Shown here one piece after another: positions 1-6,287 of a DNA stretch of 7,020 nt. The position numbers and the translations under genes were made by a program. Position 1 is the stretch's first letter. Every line of letters starts with the position of its first letter. Below the pieces are notes generated by a model, which worked only from the letters and a program-made list of their open reading frames with translations, was not told the DNA's origin and did no database searches. The stretch comes from Candidatus Glassbacteria bacterium RIFCSPLOWO2_12_FULL_58_11 (GTDB taxonomy: Bacteria; Gemmatimonadota; Glassbacteria; GWA2-58-10): positions 1 to 7,020 of the forward strand of contig MFIX01000158.1 of the NCBI GenBank assembly GCA_001780825.1, given 5' to 3'.

Positions 1-1827
1 CACGTCCCGGCCGGCGAGGCATTGCTCAGGCAGGCGCTCCAGCGGGACAGCGGCAGTTCCCGCGCCCACCTGAACCTGGGTATCCTGTCCTATGAACAGG
101 GCCGGAGAGACAGCGCGATAACGCACCTGGAGCAGGCGCTGGACCGCGAACCTTACCTGGATGAGGCCTGCTACTACCTATCCCTGGCTCGCCTGGAGCA
201 GGGGGACACGCTCAAAGCTGAGCGGGATCTGTATTACATTTCCCGGATCAGCGAGTTCTACTCCCCGCGAGAGTACCTGCTGGGCCGGATCGCAATGCAG
301 AAAGGGGATTTGCCGGGCGCGGAAAAGCATCTAAAAGAAGCGGCGCTGGCCAATGGCTACAACCTCTCAGCGAAAGACCTGCTGGCGGTTCTCTACCGCG
401 AGCAGGGCCGCGCTTCTGAAGCGCTGAAACAGCTCGAGGTGGTGGAGGAGATCGATCCCACCGACCGCTGGGCCGCCGCGGAGCGTTTCTTTCTGAGCCG
501 CCAGGACACCGACCGTCAGCAATTGCTGGCTCTGCTTGGCGGCCAGAGCCAGGAGGCGCTGGAGCTCTCCGGCGGCTACCGCGCGCTCAGCCGCTGGGAA
601 AATGCCCTTGAAATACTTGGCTTGGTGGAGGAGAACAACCGGGACCCATACGGCACGCCCGCGGTCTTCTATTATACCAAGGCTTCCTGCTTGAAAGCAC
701 TGGGCCGGCCTGGCGAGTCGGCGGAGTACTTTAAAAAAGGCAGCGCCGCGCGAGCCAATATTGACCGCTTTCCTTACCGGCCCGAGAGTATCCGGCCCCT
801 GGCAGAGGCGATCGTTTTCGACCCTTCGGATGTGACCGCGCGCTTCGAGCTGGGCTGCCTGCTCTACAGCCTGGACCGCAAGTCCGAGGCAATTTTCCAA
901 TGGGAGCGTGGGGTGGCGCTTGCACCGGATGATTTCAGCCTTCAGCGCTCCCTCGGCCTGGCCTATTACGAGAACGGCTACGGTATAGAAAAGGCCGCGA
1001 CAAATCTCGAAGCGGCAATCCGCTTAAACCCCTCGCATATCCGCACCTTCGCCGACCTGAGCTCCATCTACTCCCGCGAGGGGCATTTCGATGAACAGGT
1101 GGCCCTGCTGAAGAAAGCACTCCAGAGATCGCCCGCGGATGACAATATCATCGAGGGCCTGATAACGGTCAACTTGGTTCGCGGCAACTACAAACAAGCC
1201 GACAGCCTGATCCGGAGCCACACGTTCGCCCAGCGCCACCGCAACTACAGCCTGCGGGACAAGTACCGCTTCCTGCATTACGGTATGGGAGCACAGGCTT
1301 TCAACGGCGGCAAGCCCGACCAGGCGCTCAAACAGTTTCAGCTCTCCCTGACTCCGCCGAGTTCTCTCGGCGCGGATGATTTCCAGTTCCAGGGCGCGCC
1401 TCGACTGCATTACTATATTGGCCGGTCGCTCGAACAGAAAGGCGACCTGAAAGGAGCCCAGGGGGCCTGGAGCAAGGGTATCGTGGGCTGGGACCAGCTT
1501 TCCGGCGACCGCGACAGCCGGAACAGCGAAAATTTCTACATGGTACTTTGCCTGGAGCGCCTGGGGATGAAGGATCAGGCCCGGGAATTGCTTTCAGAGA
1601 TGCAGAAATTCGCCGCCAGCCAGTTGGAGAACAGCAGACGCGAGGATCGAGCTGAGGCCAATTACCTGCTGGCTCTGGTCAAAAAGAGCGAGGGTGAATA
1701 CGCAGAGTCGGCGAGGCTTCTCGAAGAGGCGGTCAAGATCGAGCCGGACATGCTCGGCCCCCGGTTCGAGCTGCGCGGTGATGTAGTCGATCCACTGCCG
1801 GAGAAAATGCGCATGGGTTCCCGTTAG
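1..1827 (+). CDS. TPR repeat protein, C-terminal part (DUF5107-type), 5' end outside window
   Basis: The frame is open from base 1 to a TAG stop at 1825-1827, giving 608 codons with no start in view. An in-frame TTG at 22 is not a credible start, because TPR-like sequence already runs through it. About a dozen 34-residue helix-turn-helix units can be read, for example around nt 85-160, 295-370, 835-930, 1030-1130, 1270-1370, 1405-1480 and 1670-1745. They show the usual small residue/Leu/Gly/Ala spacing and closing Pro (EQALDREP, AAIRLNPSH, EEAVKIEP). The section at about nt 1270-1480, a 'hyperactive' TPR pair with a Leu-Gly turn and a Tyr-Tyr-Gly helix, resembles the C-terminal half of DUF5107 proteins. 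Those carry an N-terminal sugar-binding-like beta domain, which would lie upstream of the window. TPRs act as protein-interaction scaffolds; no catalytic motif is visible here. The amidase gene follows after 40 bp on the same strand. The TPR call is firm; the DUF5107 link is an inference. Confidence 0.85.
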   Translation, partial: HVPAGEALLRQALQRDSGSSRAHLNLGILSYEQGRRDSAITHLEQALDREPYLDEACYYLSLARLEQGDTLKAERDLYYISRISEFYSPREYLLGRIAMQKGDLPGAEKHLKEAALANGYNLSAKDLLAVLYREQGRASEALKQLEVVEEIDPTDRWAAAERFFLSRQDTDRQQLLALLGGQSQEALELSGGYRALSRWENALEILGLVEENNRDPYGTPAVFYYTKASCLKALGRPGESAEYFKKGSAARANIDRFPYRPESIRPLAEAIVFDPSDVTARFELGCLLYSLDRKSEAIFQWERGVALAPDDFSLQRSLGLAYYENGYGIEKAATNLEAAIRLNPSHIRTFADLSSIYSREGHFDEQVALLKKALQRSPADDNIIEGLITVNLVRGNYKQADSLIRSHTFAQRHRNYSLRDKYRFLHYGMGAQAFNGGKPDQALKQFQLSLTPPSSLGADDFQFQGAPRLHYYIGRSLEQKGDLKGAQGAWSKGIVGWDQLSGDRDSRNSENFYMVLCLERLGMKDQARELLSEMQKFAASQLENSRREDRAEANYLLALVKKSEGEYAESARLLEEAVKIEPDMLGPRFELRGDVVDPLPEKMRMGSR

Positions 1828-1854
1828 CAGATCGTAATATTGCCTGGATATTCT

Positions 1855-1860
1855 GGAGGA
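1855..1860 (+). promoter_or_regulatory. Ribosome binding site of the amidase gene
   Basis: GGAGGA lies 7 nt before the ATG at 1868. This is a near-ideal Shine-Dalgarno match. It fixes the start of the amidase and shows that the gene is translated independently of the TPR gene ending 40 bp earlier. Confidence 0.85.
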
Positions 1861-1867
1861 AAACATT

Positions 1868-2863
1868 ATGGACCGCAGTACATTCATCAAGTATTTCGCA
1901 TTCGGCGCGGCCGGCTCAGCTTTAGGCTCTCCGGTTGCGGGTCAGACTGCTTCCGGGAGTACGCTGGCTTCCGGGCCGGGAGGGAGTCTGGGTTCCAATC
2001 TTTATTTCGGGGAAAGCCGGACTACTGGAGTAAGACGACTGGGAAAAGACAAAAACTTTACTATCTGGCGGGCCGGGATGGCCCCGGCCTATACAGTGCA
2101 GCCCGGCGAGATAGTGCTGCTCGAATTGCAGCACGGGCTGCCCGGCAATGTCACTCGGGAGGGCCTGTTCAAGGAGCCGAAGCCGGGCGACAGGATTAAT
2201 CCGCAGACCGGCCCGGTTTTTATCGAGGGAATCGAAGCCGGCGATACCCTGGCGATCGACCTGCTGGAGATCCGGGTGGGGGATTGGGGTTACTCCGGCG
2301 GCAGAATATTCGAGCTGGCCGATGGGTATGTCCATGTCGATGATAAGCTTCGCCTGCCCCTGCGGCCGATGATCGGCGGGATCGGCGTCGCACCGGCGCA
2401 GGGGGAGATGGATACCAAGCGGCCAACGGAAACCGGCGGAAACCTGGACTGCAAGGAGGTGCGGGCGGGCAGCACAGTGGTCTTGACCGCCCGGGTTCGC
2501 GGGGCTCTGGTCGGGATGGGGGACTCCCATGCGCTTCAAGGGGATGGCGAGATTGCGGGCCAGGGGATTGAGTGCGACTCAGAGGTCCTGGTCCGTTTCC
2601 GCAAGCTGCCGGAAAAGCTCTCCGACCGTCCGGTTATCCTCCGGCCCGAGTTTGTGGCCACATTAAGCGCCGCGGAGGATCTGAATGAGGCCGCCTGGCA
2701 AGCTACGGATGACATGGTCGAGCTGCTGGCGCGGGTAACCGGCCGGAACCCGAAAGAGGCGCGGGCGATTGTCAACCTGACCGGAGATCTGCGGATCACC
2801 CAGATCGTGGACCCGGCCAAGGGTGCGCGCATGGAGGTGCCGGGCTGGGTGTTCGGGGTTTGA
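1868..2863 (+). CDS. Exported acetamidase/formamidase family protein
   Basis: A 331-residue protein of the FmdA/AmdA family (PF03069), whose members hydrolyse formamide, acetamide or related short amides to ammonia and the acid. The family core is clear: a PVFIEGIEAGDTLAID strand near residues 116-131, PMIGGIGVAP at 167-176, GGNLD at 190-194, and the GDSHALQGDGE signature at 218-228 followed by GQGIE. The length fits the shorter (about 300 residue) acetamidase class. Residues 1-25 form an export signal: DRSTFIK, then a hydrophobic Ala/Gly-rich stretch ending near SPVAGQ. It looks like a Tat signal, but the twin arginine reads Arg-Ser, so Sec export or a degenerate Tat signal is possible. Most family members are cytoplasmic, so the leader is notable. 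The substrate cannot be told from sequence. The gene probably shares a transcript with the upstream TPR gene. Confidence 0.9.
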   Translation: MDRSTFIKYFAFGAAGSALGSPVAGQTASGSTLASGPGGSLGSNLYFGESRTTGVRRLGKDKNFTIWRAGMAPAYTVQPGEIVLLELQHGLPGNVTREGLFKEPKPGDRINPQTGPVFIEGIEAGDTLAIDLLEIRVGDWGYSGGRIFELADGYVHVDDKLRLPLRPMIGGIGVAPAQGEMDTKRPTETGGNLDCKEVRAGSTVVLTARVRGALVGMGDSHALQGDGEIAGQGIECDSEVLVRFRKLPEKLSDRPVILRPEFVATLSAAEDLNEAAWQATDDMVELLARVTGRNPKEARAIVNLTGDLRITQIVDPAKGARMEVPGWVFGV

Positions 2864-2865
2864 TA

Positions 2866-2895
2866 GGCCGGTGCATTTTCAGATTATCCCCGGCC
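2866..2895. terminator. Possible hairpin between convergent genes
   Basis: GGCCGG (2866-2871) and CCGGCC (2890-2895) form a 6-bp perfect inverted repeat with an 18-nt loop. It sits at the meeting point of two convergent genes whose stops are only 20 bp apart. A shared bidirectional terminator would be expected here, but neither side has a T-tract, so this is weak. The right arm lies inside the end of the minus-strand gene. Confidence 0.25.
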
Positions 2896-3477
2896 GGCGA
2901 CTTTCGCGGCAAAGGCTAGCGCCCACTCGCGCTGCTCGGCGCCGATTTTATCCGGCGTGGAGCAGAACGGCACGATGAGTTCAGCGGCCACCCGAGCCTT
3001 AGTGTAGGCTGCGAGACGTCTAAAAATCTCGCTGATCAGGTCGCTGTTTCCCTCGCCTTCATGGTCCGCAGCGGTGACCAGCAGAGCCAGCCTTTTGCCC
3101 TCGATGTGGGACTTATGCGTTGCCGGGTTTTCCGGGCCGGTGACCAGGCAGAGATGCCGGTCAATGAAGGGTTTCATCTGGGAGGTAAAATCCCAGCAAT
3201 ACAGAGGCGTGGCGTAAATTACCGCATCGGAGCCGATCATCCGCTCGAATATCTCAAGACAGTGGTCCTCCCGGGTACATTCCAGGCGGCCGGGATTTTT
3301 CTGGCAGTAGTGGCAGCCGATACAACCTTCCAGGTGGTAATCCACCAGGTGCAGGCGATCCACGCTATGGCCCTGATTGCGAAGCTCCTCCTCGACCCAG
3401 CTCAAAACCTTGGCGGTATTCCCCTGCTTTCTCGGGCTGCCCAACAGGCTTAAAATTTTCATGGTCCCGGTGTTCAT
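2884..3477 (-). CDS. Flavodoxin-fold NAD(P)H-dependent FMN oxidoreductase-like protein with cysteine cluster
   Basis: A 197-residue protein of the NADPH-dependent FMN reductase / iron-sulfur flavoprotein type (flavodoxin fold). An N-terminal beta strand runs into GSPRKQGNT (residues 13-21), the FMN-phosphate loop. GCIGCHYC (51-58) follows, then Cys67 and Cys73. ATPLYCWDFTSQMKPFIDR (89-107) is the flavin-side loop and helix typical of the family. The spacing Cys52-x2-Cys55-x2-Cys58-x8-Cys67 resembles the compact cysteine motif of iron-sulfur flavoproteins, so a [4Fe-4S] cluster is possible but not shown. I chose ATG 3477 because AGGA lies 7 nt upstream. ATG 3462 directly before KILSLLG is a close alternative with no ribosome site. 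The frame stays open to a TTG at 3558, but that extension is unlike the family. No signal peptide is seen, so it is cytoplasmic. It probably works in redox or quinone/nitro reduction; the substrate is unknown. It lies 108 bp downstream of the esterase gene on the same strand. Confidence 0.85.
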   Translation of the reverse strand: MNTGTMKILSLLGSPRKQGNTAKVLSWVEEELRNQGHSVDRLHLVDYHLEGCIGCHYCQKNPGRLECTREDHCLEIFERMIGSDAVIYATPLYCWDFTSQMKPFIDRHLCLVTGPENPATHKSHIEGKRLALLVTAADHEGEGNSDLISEIFRRLAAYTKARVAAELIVPFCSTPDKIGAEQREWALAFAAKVAGRG

Positions 3478-3484
3478 TTTCCAG

Positions 3485-3488
3485 TCCT
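3485..3488 (-). promoter_or_regulatory. Ribosome binding site favouring start at 3477
   Basis: On the minus strand AGGA ends 7 nt before ATG 3477. The alternative ATG at 3462 has no purine-rich site at a useful distance. The upstream TTG at 3558 also lacks one. This modest match decides the chosen start. Confidence 0.5.
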
Positions 3489-3557
3489 GAATGATAGTTG
3501 CGGTTTGTGGATTACGGGGGAGTACCTTTTTGCAATCTGTACCAAAGATCTTTTCCA

Positions 3558-3589
3558 ATTATAATGATACAGGCTGCCCGGTCGGTCAA
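3558..3589 (-). promoter_or_regulatory. Weak candidate promoter for the flavoprotein gene
   Basis: A perfect TATAAT lies on the minus strand at 3563-3558, with TTGACC at 3589-3584 upstream. The spacer is 20 nt, longer than the usual 16-18, so the pairing is doubtful. The TATAAT would start transcription about 70-75 nt before the flavoprotein start. It could allow expression apart from the esterase gene. The same bases also read TATAAT on the plus strand (3560-3565), a consequence of local symmetry. Confidence 0.25.
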
Positions 3590-3597
3590 TCGACCGG
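3578..3597. repeat. Perfect 7-bp inverted repeat over the esterase stop codon
   Basis: CCGGTCG (3578-3584) and CGACCGG (3591-3597) pair perfectly around a 6-nt loop. The minus-strand TGA stop of the esterase (3588-3586) sits in the loop. The sequence that follows on the minus strand is not T-rich, so it is not a classic intrinsic terminator. It may slow read-through or protect the mRNA end between the two minus-strand genes. Confidence 0.4.
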
Positions 3598-4926
3598 CGG
3601 CAGGTGCTCGAGCAGCCACTGGCGGGCCAGAGGGGCGAACTCCTTCCAGATTTCCAGGTGATCCAGGCCTGGAAAGATTTCCACTTTTTTGGTTTTCGCG
3701 CCCAGGCCGAGGTACATCCGGTAGATCGCCGGAGCCGGACAGGTCCTGTCAGCCAGGCCGATCGCGAGGATGACCGGTACGGTTATCCGGCCGGCCAGGT
3801 TCGCGCTGTCGAAAAAGCTCACCGTGCGCAGCACCCGCTCCCGGCATTCCGGATGGAGCTCGAGGTAGCGCACCAGGTCCCGATAGGGAGCTCCGGTCAT
3901 GGTCATTGCCAGCGGAAAGCCGGTCAGGAACGGTGCGCTGGCCACTACCACCTTGATCCGCTGGTCAAGCCCGGCTGTCAAGATGGACAGCCCGCCGCCC
4001 TGGCTTCCCCCCACCGCTCCCAGCCTGCCGGAGTCGACCTCCGGCCGGGCGGCGAGAAAATCAACGGCCCGCAGGCAGTGGCAGACAATCTCGCGGTAGA
4101 TGTAAGTCTCCGGGTTCTCCACGCCCAGGGTCATGTACTGACGGTTGTCCTCGGGATAGCTCTCCTGGTCCACTCCGTAACCCCGCACCTGGATGCTCAG
4201 GGTGACATACCCCAATTCTGGATATTCTAAGTTCGGTGAAATTTTCCCGGTGCTGTAGCCTGGGAACAGGAGCAGAGCGGCATGCGGTCCTTCCTGACGG
4301 CGGGGGACAGCCAGCCAGCCGTGAATACGCGCTCCGTGAAGACTGGCGAAACTCACCCGGTAAACCTTCACCTCAGCGCTCGAGCGCGTGCTGTCCATTT
4401 GCGCGCGGGGATCGAGTGGAATCCGTGACAGGCTGTCGCGGGTGTCCTGCCAGAACCGGTCGAAATCCTGAGGCGGGCCGGCCTCCAGGGGCAGCTTGTC
4501 CACGGCATAGCCGAAAGTAAATTCCTTGCGCCCCAGCTCGCGGCCGTGGTCGAACAGCAGGGCGCGGATATCATAGAATCCGGGCTGACCATCCAGGAAA
4601 TCGAGTCTGAATTTCTCCCGGGCTTCCGTGCCCGGCTGAAAGTCCAGCCGGCGGGTGAAATCTCCGCGGCCGCAACCGGCGAAATCCGTAATTCCGACAT
4701 ATAAAAAAGCGCCGGCAATCTTGTCCCCGGAGCCGCCGGTCAGCCTTAGTACAAGTTCGGGCCCGCCCGCCTGCTCCGGGATTAAATGCGTGTGTTCGTC
4801 CGGCAGAACCGGCTCGATTCCCACCCCTGTGCCGCTGTAAGCTACAGTATTGCGGTCCCAGGGCAGGACCGGAGCACTGCTGAGGATAAGAAAAATGAAA
4901 GATAGAGCTGCAAGATTGCGGTCCAT
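3586..4926 (-). CDS. Exported acetyl xylan esterase / cephalosporin-C deacetylase-type hydrolase (AXE1 family)
   Basis: A 446-residue alpha/beta-hydrolase, longer than single-domain AXE1 esterases (about 320 residues). Residues 1-23 are a signal peptide (MDRN, then a hydrophobic AALSFIFLILSSAP core), so it acts in the periplasm or outside. Residues about 25-140 look like a beta-rich accessory domain. The AXE1 domain (PF05448) spans about 144-444, from a DFDRFWQDTRDSL helix onwards. Visible parts are FPGYSTG (oxyanion side), LSIQVRGYG, the nucleophile elbow GGSQGG with Ser308, Asp393 in GLADRTCP, and His423 in GLDHLEIW: a complete catalytic triad. Family members remove acetyl groups from xylan, xylo-oligosaccharides or cephalosporin C; the substrate here is not known. 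The frame is open to ATG 5064, but the extra 46 residues are Arg/Cys-rich and would bury the signal peptide. ATG 4926 is therefore preferred, although its ribosome site is weak (AGG, about 10 nt away). Confidence 0.88.
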   Translation of the reverse strand: MDRNLAALSFIFLILSSAPVLPWDRNTVAYSGTGVGIEPVLPDEHTHLIPEQAGGPELVLRLTGGSGDKIAGAFLYVGITDFAGCGRGDFTRRLDFQPGTEAREKFRLDFLDGQPGFYDIRALLFDHGRELGRKEFTFGYAVDKLPLEAGPPQDFDRFWQDTRDSLSRIPLDPRAQMDSTRSSAEVKVYRVSFASLHGARIHGWLAVPRRQEGPHAALLLFPGYSTGKISPNLEYPELGYVTLSIQVRGYGVDQESYPEDNRQYMTLGVENPETYIYREIVCHCLRAVDFLAARPEVDSGRLGAVGGSQGGGLSILTAGLDQRIKVVVASAPFLTGFPLAMTMTGAPYRDLVRYLELHPECRERVLRTVSFFDSANLAGRITVPVILAIGLADRTCPAPAIYRMYLGLGAKTKKVEIFPGLDHLEIWKEFAPLARQWLLEHLPPVD

Positions 4927-5063
4927 GATAATCGAGCCTGCGCAATGATGTCTTCTGCACCGGTTTGTCCCGGGCCGGGGCGGCCTCCGGCGTGAGGCTG
5001 AATTCTCCCGACAGCCTGCCGGCCGGGCCTGCGAGGAACATAGTCGCTTCAAAAATAAAGACA

Positions 5064-5092
5064 TTGATAATCAAAAAGCCCGGTCAGGTCAA
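5064..5092 (-). promoter_or_regulatory. Candidate sigma-70-type promoter of the esterase gene
   Basis: On the minus strand TTGACC (5092-5087) and TATCAA (5069-5064) are separated by exactly 17 nt. Transcription would begin near 5057, about 130 nt before ATG 4926. The -10 box overlaps the upstream ATG at 5064, which further argues against that start. A small perfect palindrome, TTGAT-A-ATCAA (5064-5074), overlaps the -10 and could be an operator. Confidence 0.45.
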
Positions 5093-5394
5093 TGCTGCTG
5101 CATGCTCAGAAGGTCGGATCCAGGACAGCCGCGTAAAAATGTCCGGATACGAGGCGGACAAAGACCAGGTAAACCGGCGGACTCGATTGTACTCCGAGGT
5201 GGCGGGCTCTGCCGCACGGCGAAGCAGAGGTTCTATGGCGCGGCTGATTGGTTCAAAAAGAAAAAGCATTGTCAAACGGGTAACCTTTATGTAAAAAAAT
5301 CGTTCAAGAAACGACGATCCAATATTTCAGCACTCCTGCTGGAGCTGGAACCTGGGTTGAAGATAAATGGGCTGGAAAGCCGGAGAATTTTTTG

Positions 5395-5423
5395 TTGACA
5401 AAGTATTATCATTTTGATAGGTT
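5395..5423 (+). promoter_or_regulatory. Strong-looking plus-strand promoter with no nearby gene
   Basis: A perfect TTGACA -35 (5395-5400) is followed after 17 nt by TAGGTT (5418-5423). An extended -10 TG sits at 5415-5416. Transcription would start near 5430, about 360 nt before the ArsR start. The spacer holds the perfect inverted repeat TATCA-TTT-TGATA (5407-5419), which would suit a repressor site. It may make a separate small RNA or a long leader for arsR. Confidence 0.45.
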
Positions 5424-5467
5424 AAAGTTACAGCCGGCGATAACTGCCGGATTTACCACGCCCTCCG

Positions 5468-5495
5468 TAAGATGCATAAGATTCTGAATCTTATG
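5468..5495. repeat. TAAGAT half-site cluster with perfect 21-bp palindrome
   Basis: CATAAGATT (5475-5483), CTG, and AATCTTATG (5487-5495) make a perfect 9-bp inverted repeat. A further direct copy of TAAGAT lies just before it at 5468-5473, so the half-site occurs at 5468, 5477 and inverted at 5488-5493. The same hexamer recurs at 5766-5771 before arsR. The arrangement suits a binding site for a dimeric winged-helix regulator, perhaps the ArsR protein itself. As RNA it would also form a tight hairpin with a 3-nt loop. Confidence 0.55.
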
Positions 5496-5593
5496 ATTTC
5501 AAATAGATCGCTAAGCCTGACCCGCCTTTACGAATTATCACGTTACCGGGTATGGATTGACTCTCTGAGCGCTTGCCCGGTGCTGCCTTACTG

Positions 5594-5656
5594 AAGGGTT
5601 GGCTGGAAAGGCGCGAGGGTCTCCGCGTTCACCCCCTTAATGGATTCAAAACCCTT
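5594..5656 (+). ncRNA. Possible structured RNA element
   Basis: AAGGGTT (5594-5600) and AACCCTT (5650-5656) are complementary and enclose a GC-rich inner hairpin. The inner stem is about 5611-5628, with GAG/CTC then CGC/GCG across one bulged C and a GGT loop. A T-rich run follows (about 5660-5670). With the promoter at 5395-5423 this could be the 3' part of a small RNA of about 240 nt, or part of a leader. No known RNA family is recognised, and only folding by eye supports it. Confidence 0.2.
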
Positions 5657-5707
5657 GATTTCAATTTTTCAGGAATATTACCAGCCCCGCTGATCGAGTC
5701 ATAGTTT

Positions 5708-5735
5708 TTGCAATTTGAGAATGGTTTATTATATT
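5708..5735 (+). promoter_or_regulatory. Candidate promoter of the ArsR-family gene
   Basis: TTGCAA (5708-5713) and TATATT (5730-5735) are separated by 16 nt; the -10 matches the consensus at five of six bases. Transcription would begin near 5742, giving a leader of about 48 nt. The quasi-palindrome at 5755-5775 falls just downstream of this start point. Confidence 0.45.
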
Positions 5736-5754
5736 CGTTCTTGCTAATGTTCGA

Positions 5755-5775
5755 AATTACTTAATTAAGATAATT
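5755..5775. promoter_or_regulatory. Candidate operator before arsR-type gene
   Basis: A quasi-palindrome is centred on the perfect 10-bp CTTAATTAAG (5760-5769). It extends to AATTA on the left (5755-5759) and, after one extra A, TAATT on the right (5771-5775). It lies between the candidate -10 box and the GTG start. ArsR/SmtB proteins commonly bind AT-rich imperfect dyads of this kind and repress their own gene. It shares TAAGAT (5766-5771) with the upstream half-site cluster. Confidence 0.45.
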
Positions 5776-5789
5776 CTGCCAGACTTCCT

Positions 5790-6146
5790 GTGAAAACTGA
5801 ATCTTTCGACCTTAATGACCTTTTCAACCTTCAAGCTGATTTCTGCTCCATTTTCCAGAATGCAATCCGGCTTAAAATCCTCTGGAATTTGAAGAGCCAG
5901 GAAAAATCGGTCAGTGAGCTTTGCGCTGCGCTTGGAGTGAGCATGTCGAACGTGTCCCAACATTTGCGGATAATGAAAGACCGGCGGATCCTGATTTCGC
6001 GCAAAGAGGGACAGCGGATTTATTACCGCATAACGAACGAGAAATTCATCCAGGGTCCCTCCCTGGTTCGGGAGGGTATAGTCGAGGTTTATGGTTTGGA
6101 CCGCCAGTGGTTCAAGAAAATTCAATCTTCCGATGTCAATACTTAG
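5790..6146 (+). CDS. ArsR/SmtB-family winged-helix transcriptional regulator
   Basis: A 118-residue DNA-binding repressor type. The winged helix-turn-helix runs from NAIRLKILWNL (residues 24-34) through SVSELCAALGVSMSNVSQHLRIMKD (40-64), with the recognition helix at about 51-63, to the wing RKEGQRIYYRI (71-81). The classic ArsR metal site ELCVCDL is reduced here to ELCAALG with a single Cys45. The only other cysteine is Cys19 in the N-terminal helix. Metalloid binding of the canonical kind is therefore unlikely; a Cys19/Cys45 pair could sense thiols, persulfide or redox state, which is speculation. The start is GTG at 5790: the frame has a TAA at 5766 and no other start codon between. No Shine-Dalgarno is visible, so translation may be weak or use a short leader. 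The gene is followed on the same strand, 207 bp on, by a c-type cytochrome, its most likely target. Confidence 0.88.
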   Translation: MKTESFDLNDLFNLQADFCSIFQNAIRLKILWNLKSQEKSVSELCAALGVSMSNVSQHLRIMKDRRILISRKEGQRIYYRITNEKFIQGPSLVREGIVEVYGLDRQWFKKIQSSDVNT

Positions 6147-6194
6147 GAAACAGGCTCGACCTTCCCTACTCTGAGAACCAAAAGAAGGAGGACA

Positions 6195-6251
6195 ATGAGG
6201 GATAAAACGACCGCTATCAAGTTGAGCTTTTTCTACAGGAAAACGATTTGA
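6195..6251 (+). CDS. Possible 18-residue leader peptide before the cytochrome
   Basis: A short frame, MRDKTTAIKLSFFYRKTI then TGA, follows AAGGAGG (6185-6191), the strongest ribosome-binding match in the window. The gap to the ATG is only 3 nt, shorter than usual. CCTTC at 6160-6164 could pair with GAAGG at 6184-6188 and mask this site. It may be a leader peptide that affects the cytochrome gene downstream, a decayed coding start, or chance. No family is recognised. Confidence 0.3.
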   Translation: MRDKTTAIKLSFFYRKTI

Positions 6252-6287
6252 CAGAAGTGATGACGTTGTTTCGGTTTCTTACCCACA

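Larger units (their letters stand above)
4927..5789. other. 863-bp divergent intergenic region, no convincing gene
   Basis: This stretch separates the minus-strand esterase from the plus-strand ArsR gene. Open frames inside it (for example 4965-5294 and 5102-5398 on plus, 5084-5275 on minus) are basic or low in information. They lack ribosome sites and match no family I recognise. The part from about 5260 onward is visibly richer in A and T than the genes around it. An inverted repeat CTCTGC/GCAGAG (5207-5212 and 5224-5229, loop with its own GCCG/CGGC) lies in the middle. Separate entries cover the candidate promoters, palindromes and structured RNA. No tRNA, riboswitch or insertion sequence is recognised. 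At more than 800 bp it is long for a simple promoter region and could hold an unrecognised RNA or a decayed gene. Confidence 0.6.

Noticed and set aside
367..900. Minus-strand 177-codon open frame inside the TPR gene
   Set aside because: It is antisense to a strongly supported TPR reading frame, and its composition mirrors GC-rich third positions; no motif is present.
1922..2539. Minus-strand 205-codon open frame inside the amidase gene
   Set aside because: The opposite strand carries the complete FmdA/AmdA signature, so this is a shadow frame.
3478..3558. Longer start (TTG 3558) for the flavoprotein
   Set aside because: The extra residues do not resemble the family, the TTG overlaps a TATAAT, and no ribosome site precedes it; ATG 3477 has AGGA at 7 nt.
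4927..5064. Longer start (ATG 5064) for the esterase
   Set aside because: It would place 46 Arg/Cys-rich residues before a clear signal peptide, and the candidate -10 box overlaps that ATG.
4965..5398. Small plus-strand open frames in the intergenic region
   Set aside because: They overlap each other, lack ribosome sites, have skewed basic composition and match no family by eye.
5425..5789. Known riboswitch or tRNA in the arsR upstream region
   Set aside because: I looked for tRNA arms and for conserved cobalamin, TPP, SAM, glycine, fluoride and c-di-GMP elements and found none.
6248..6276. Promoter with TTGACA at 6248 for the cytochrome
   Set aside because: The -35 is perfect but no acceptable -10 box lies 16-18 nt downstream; the local hexamers match TATAAT at only two or three bases.
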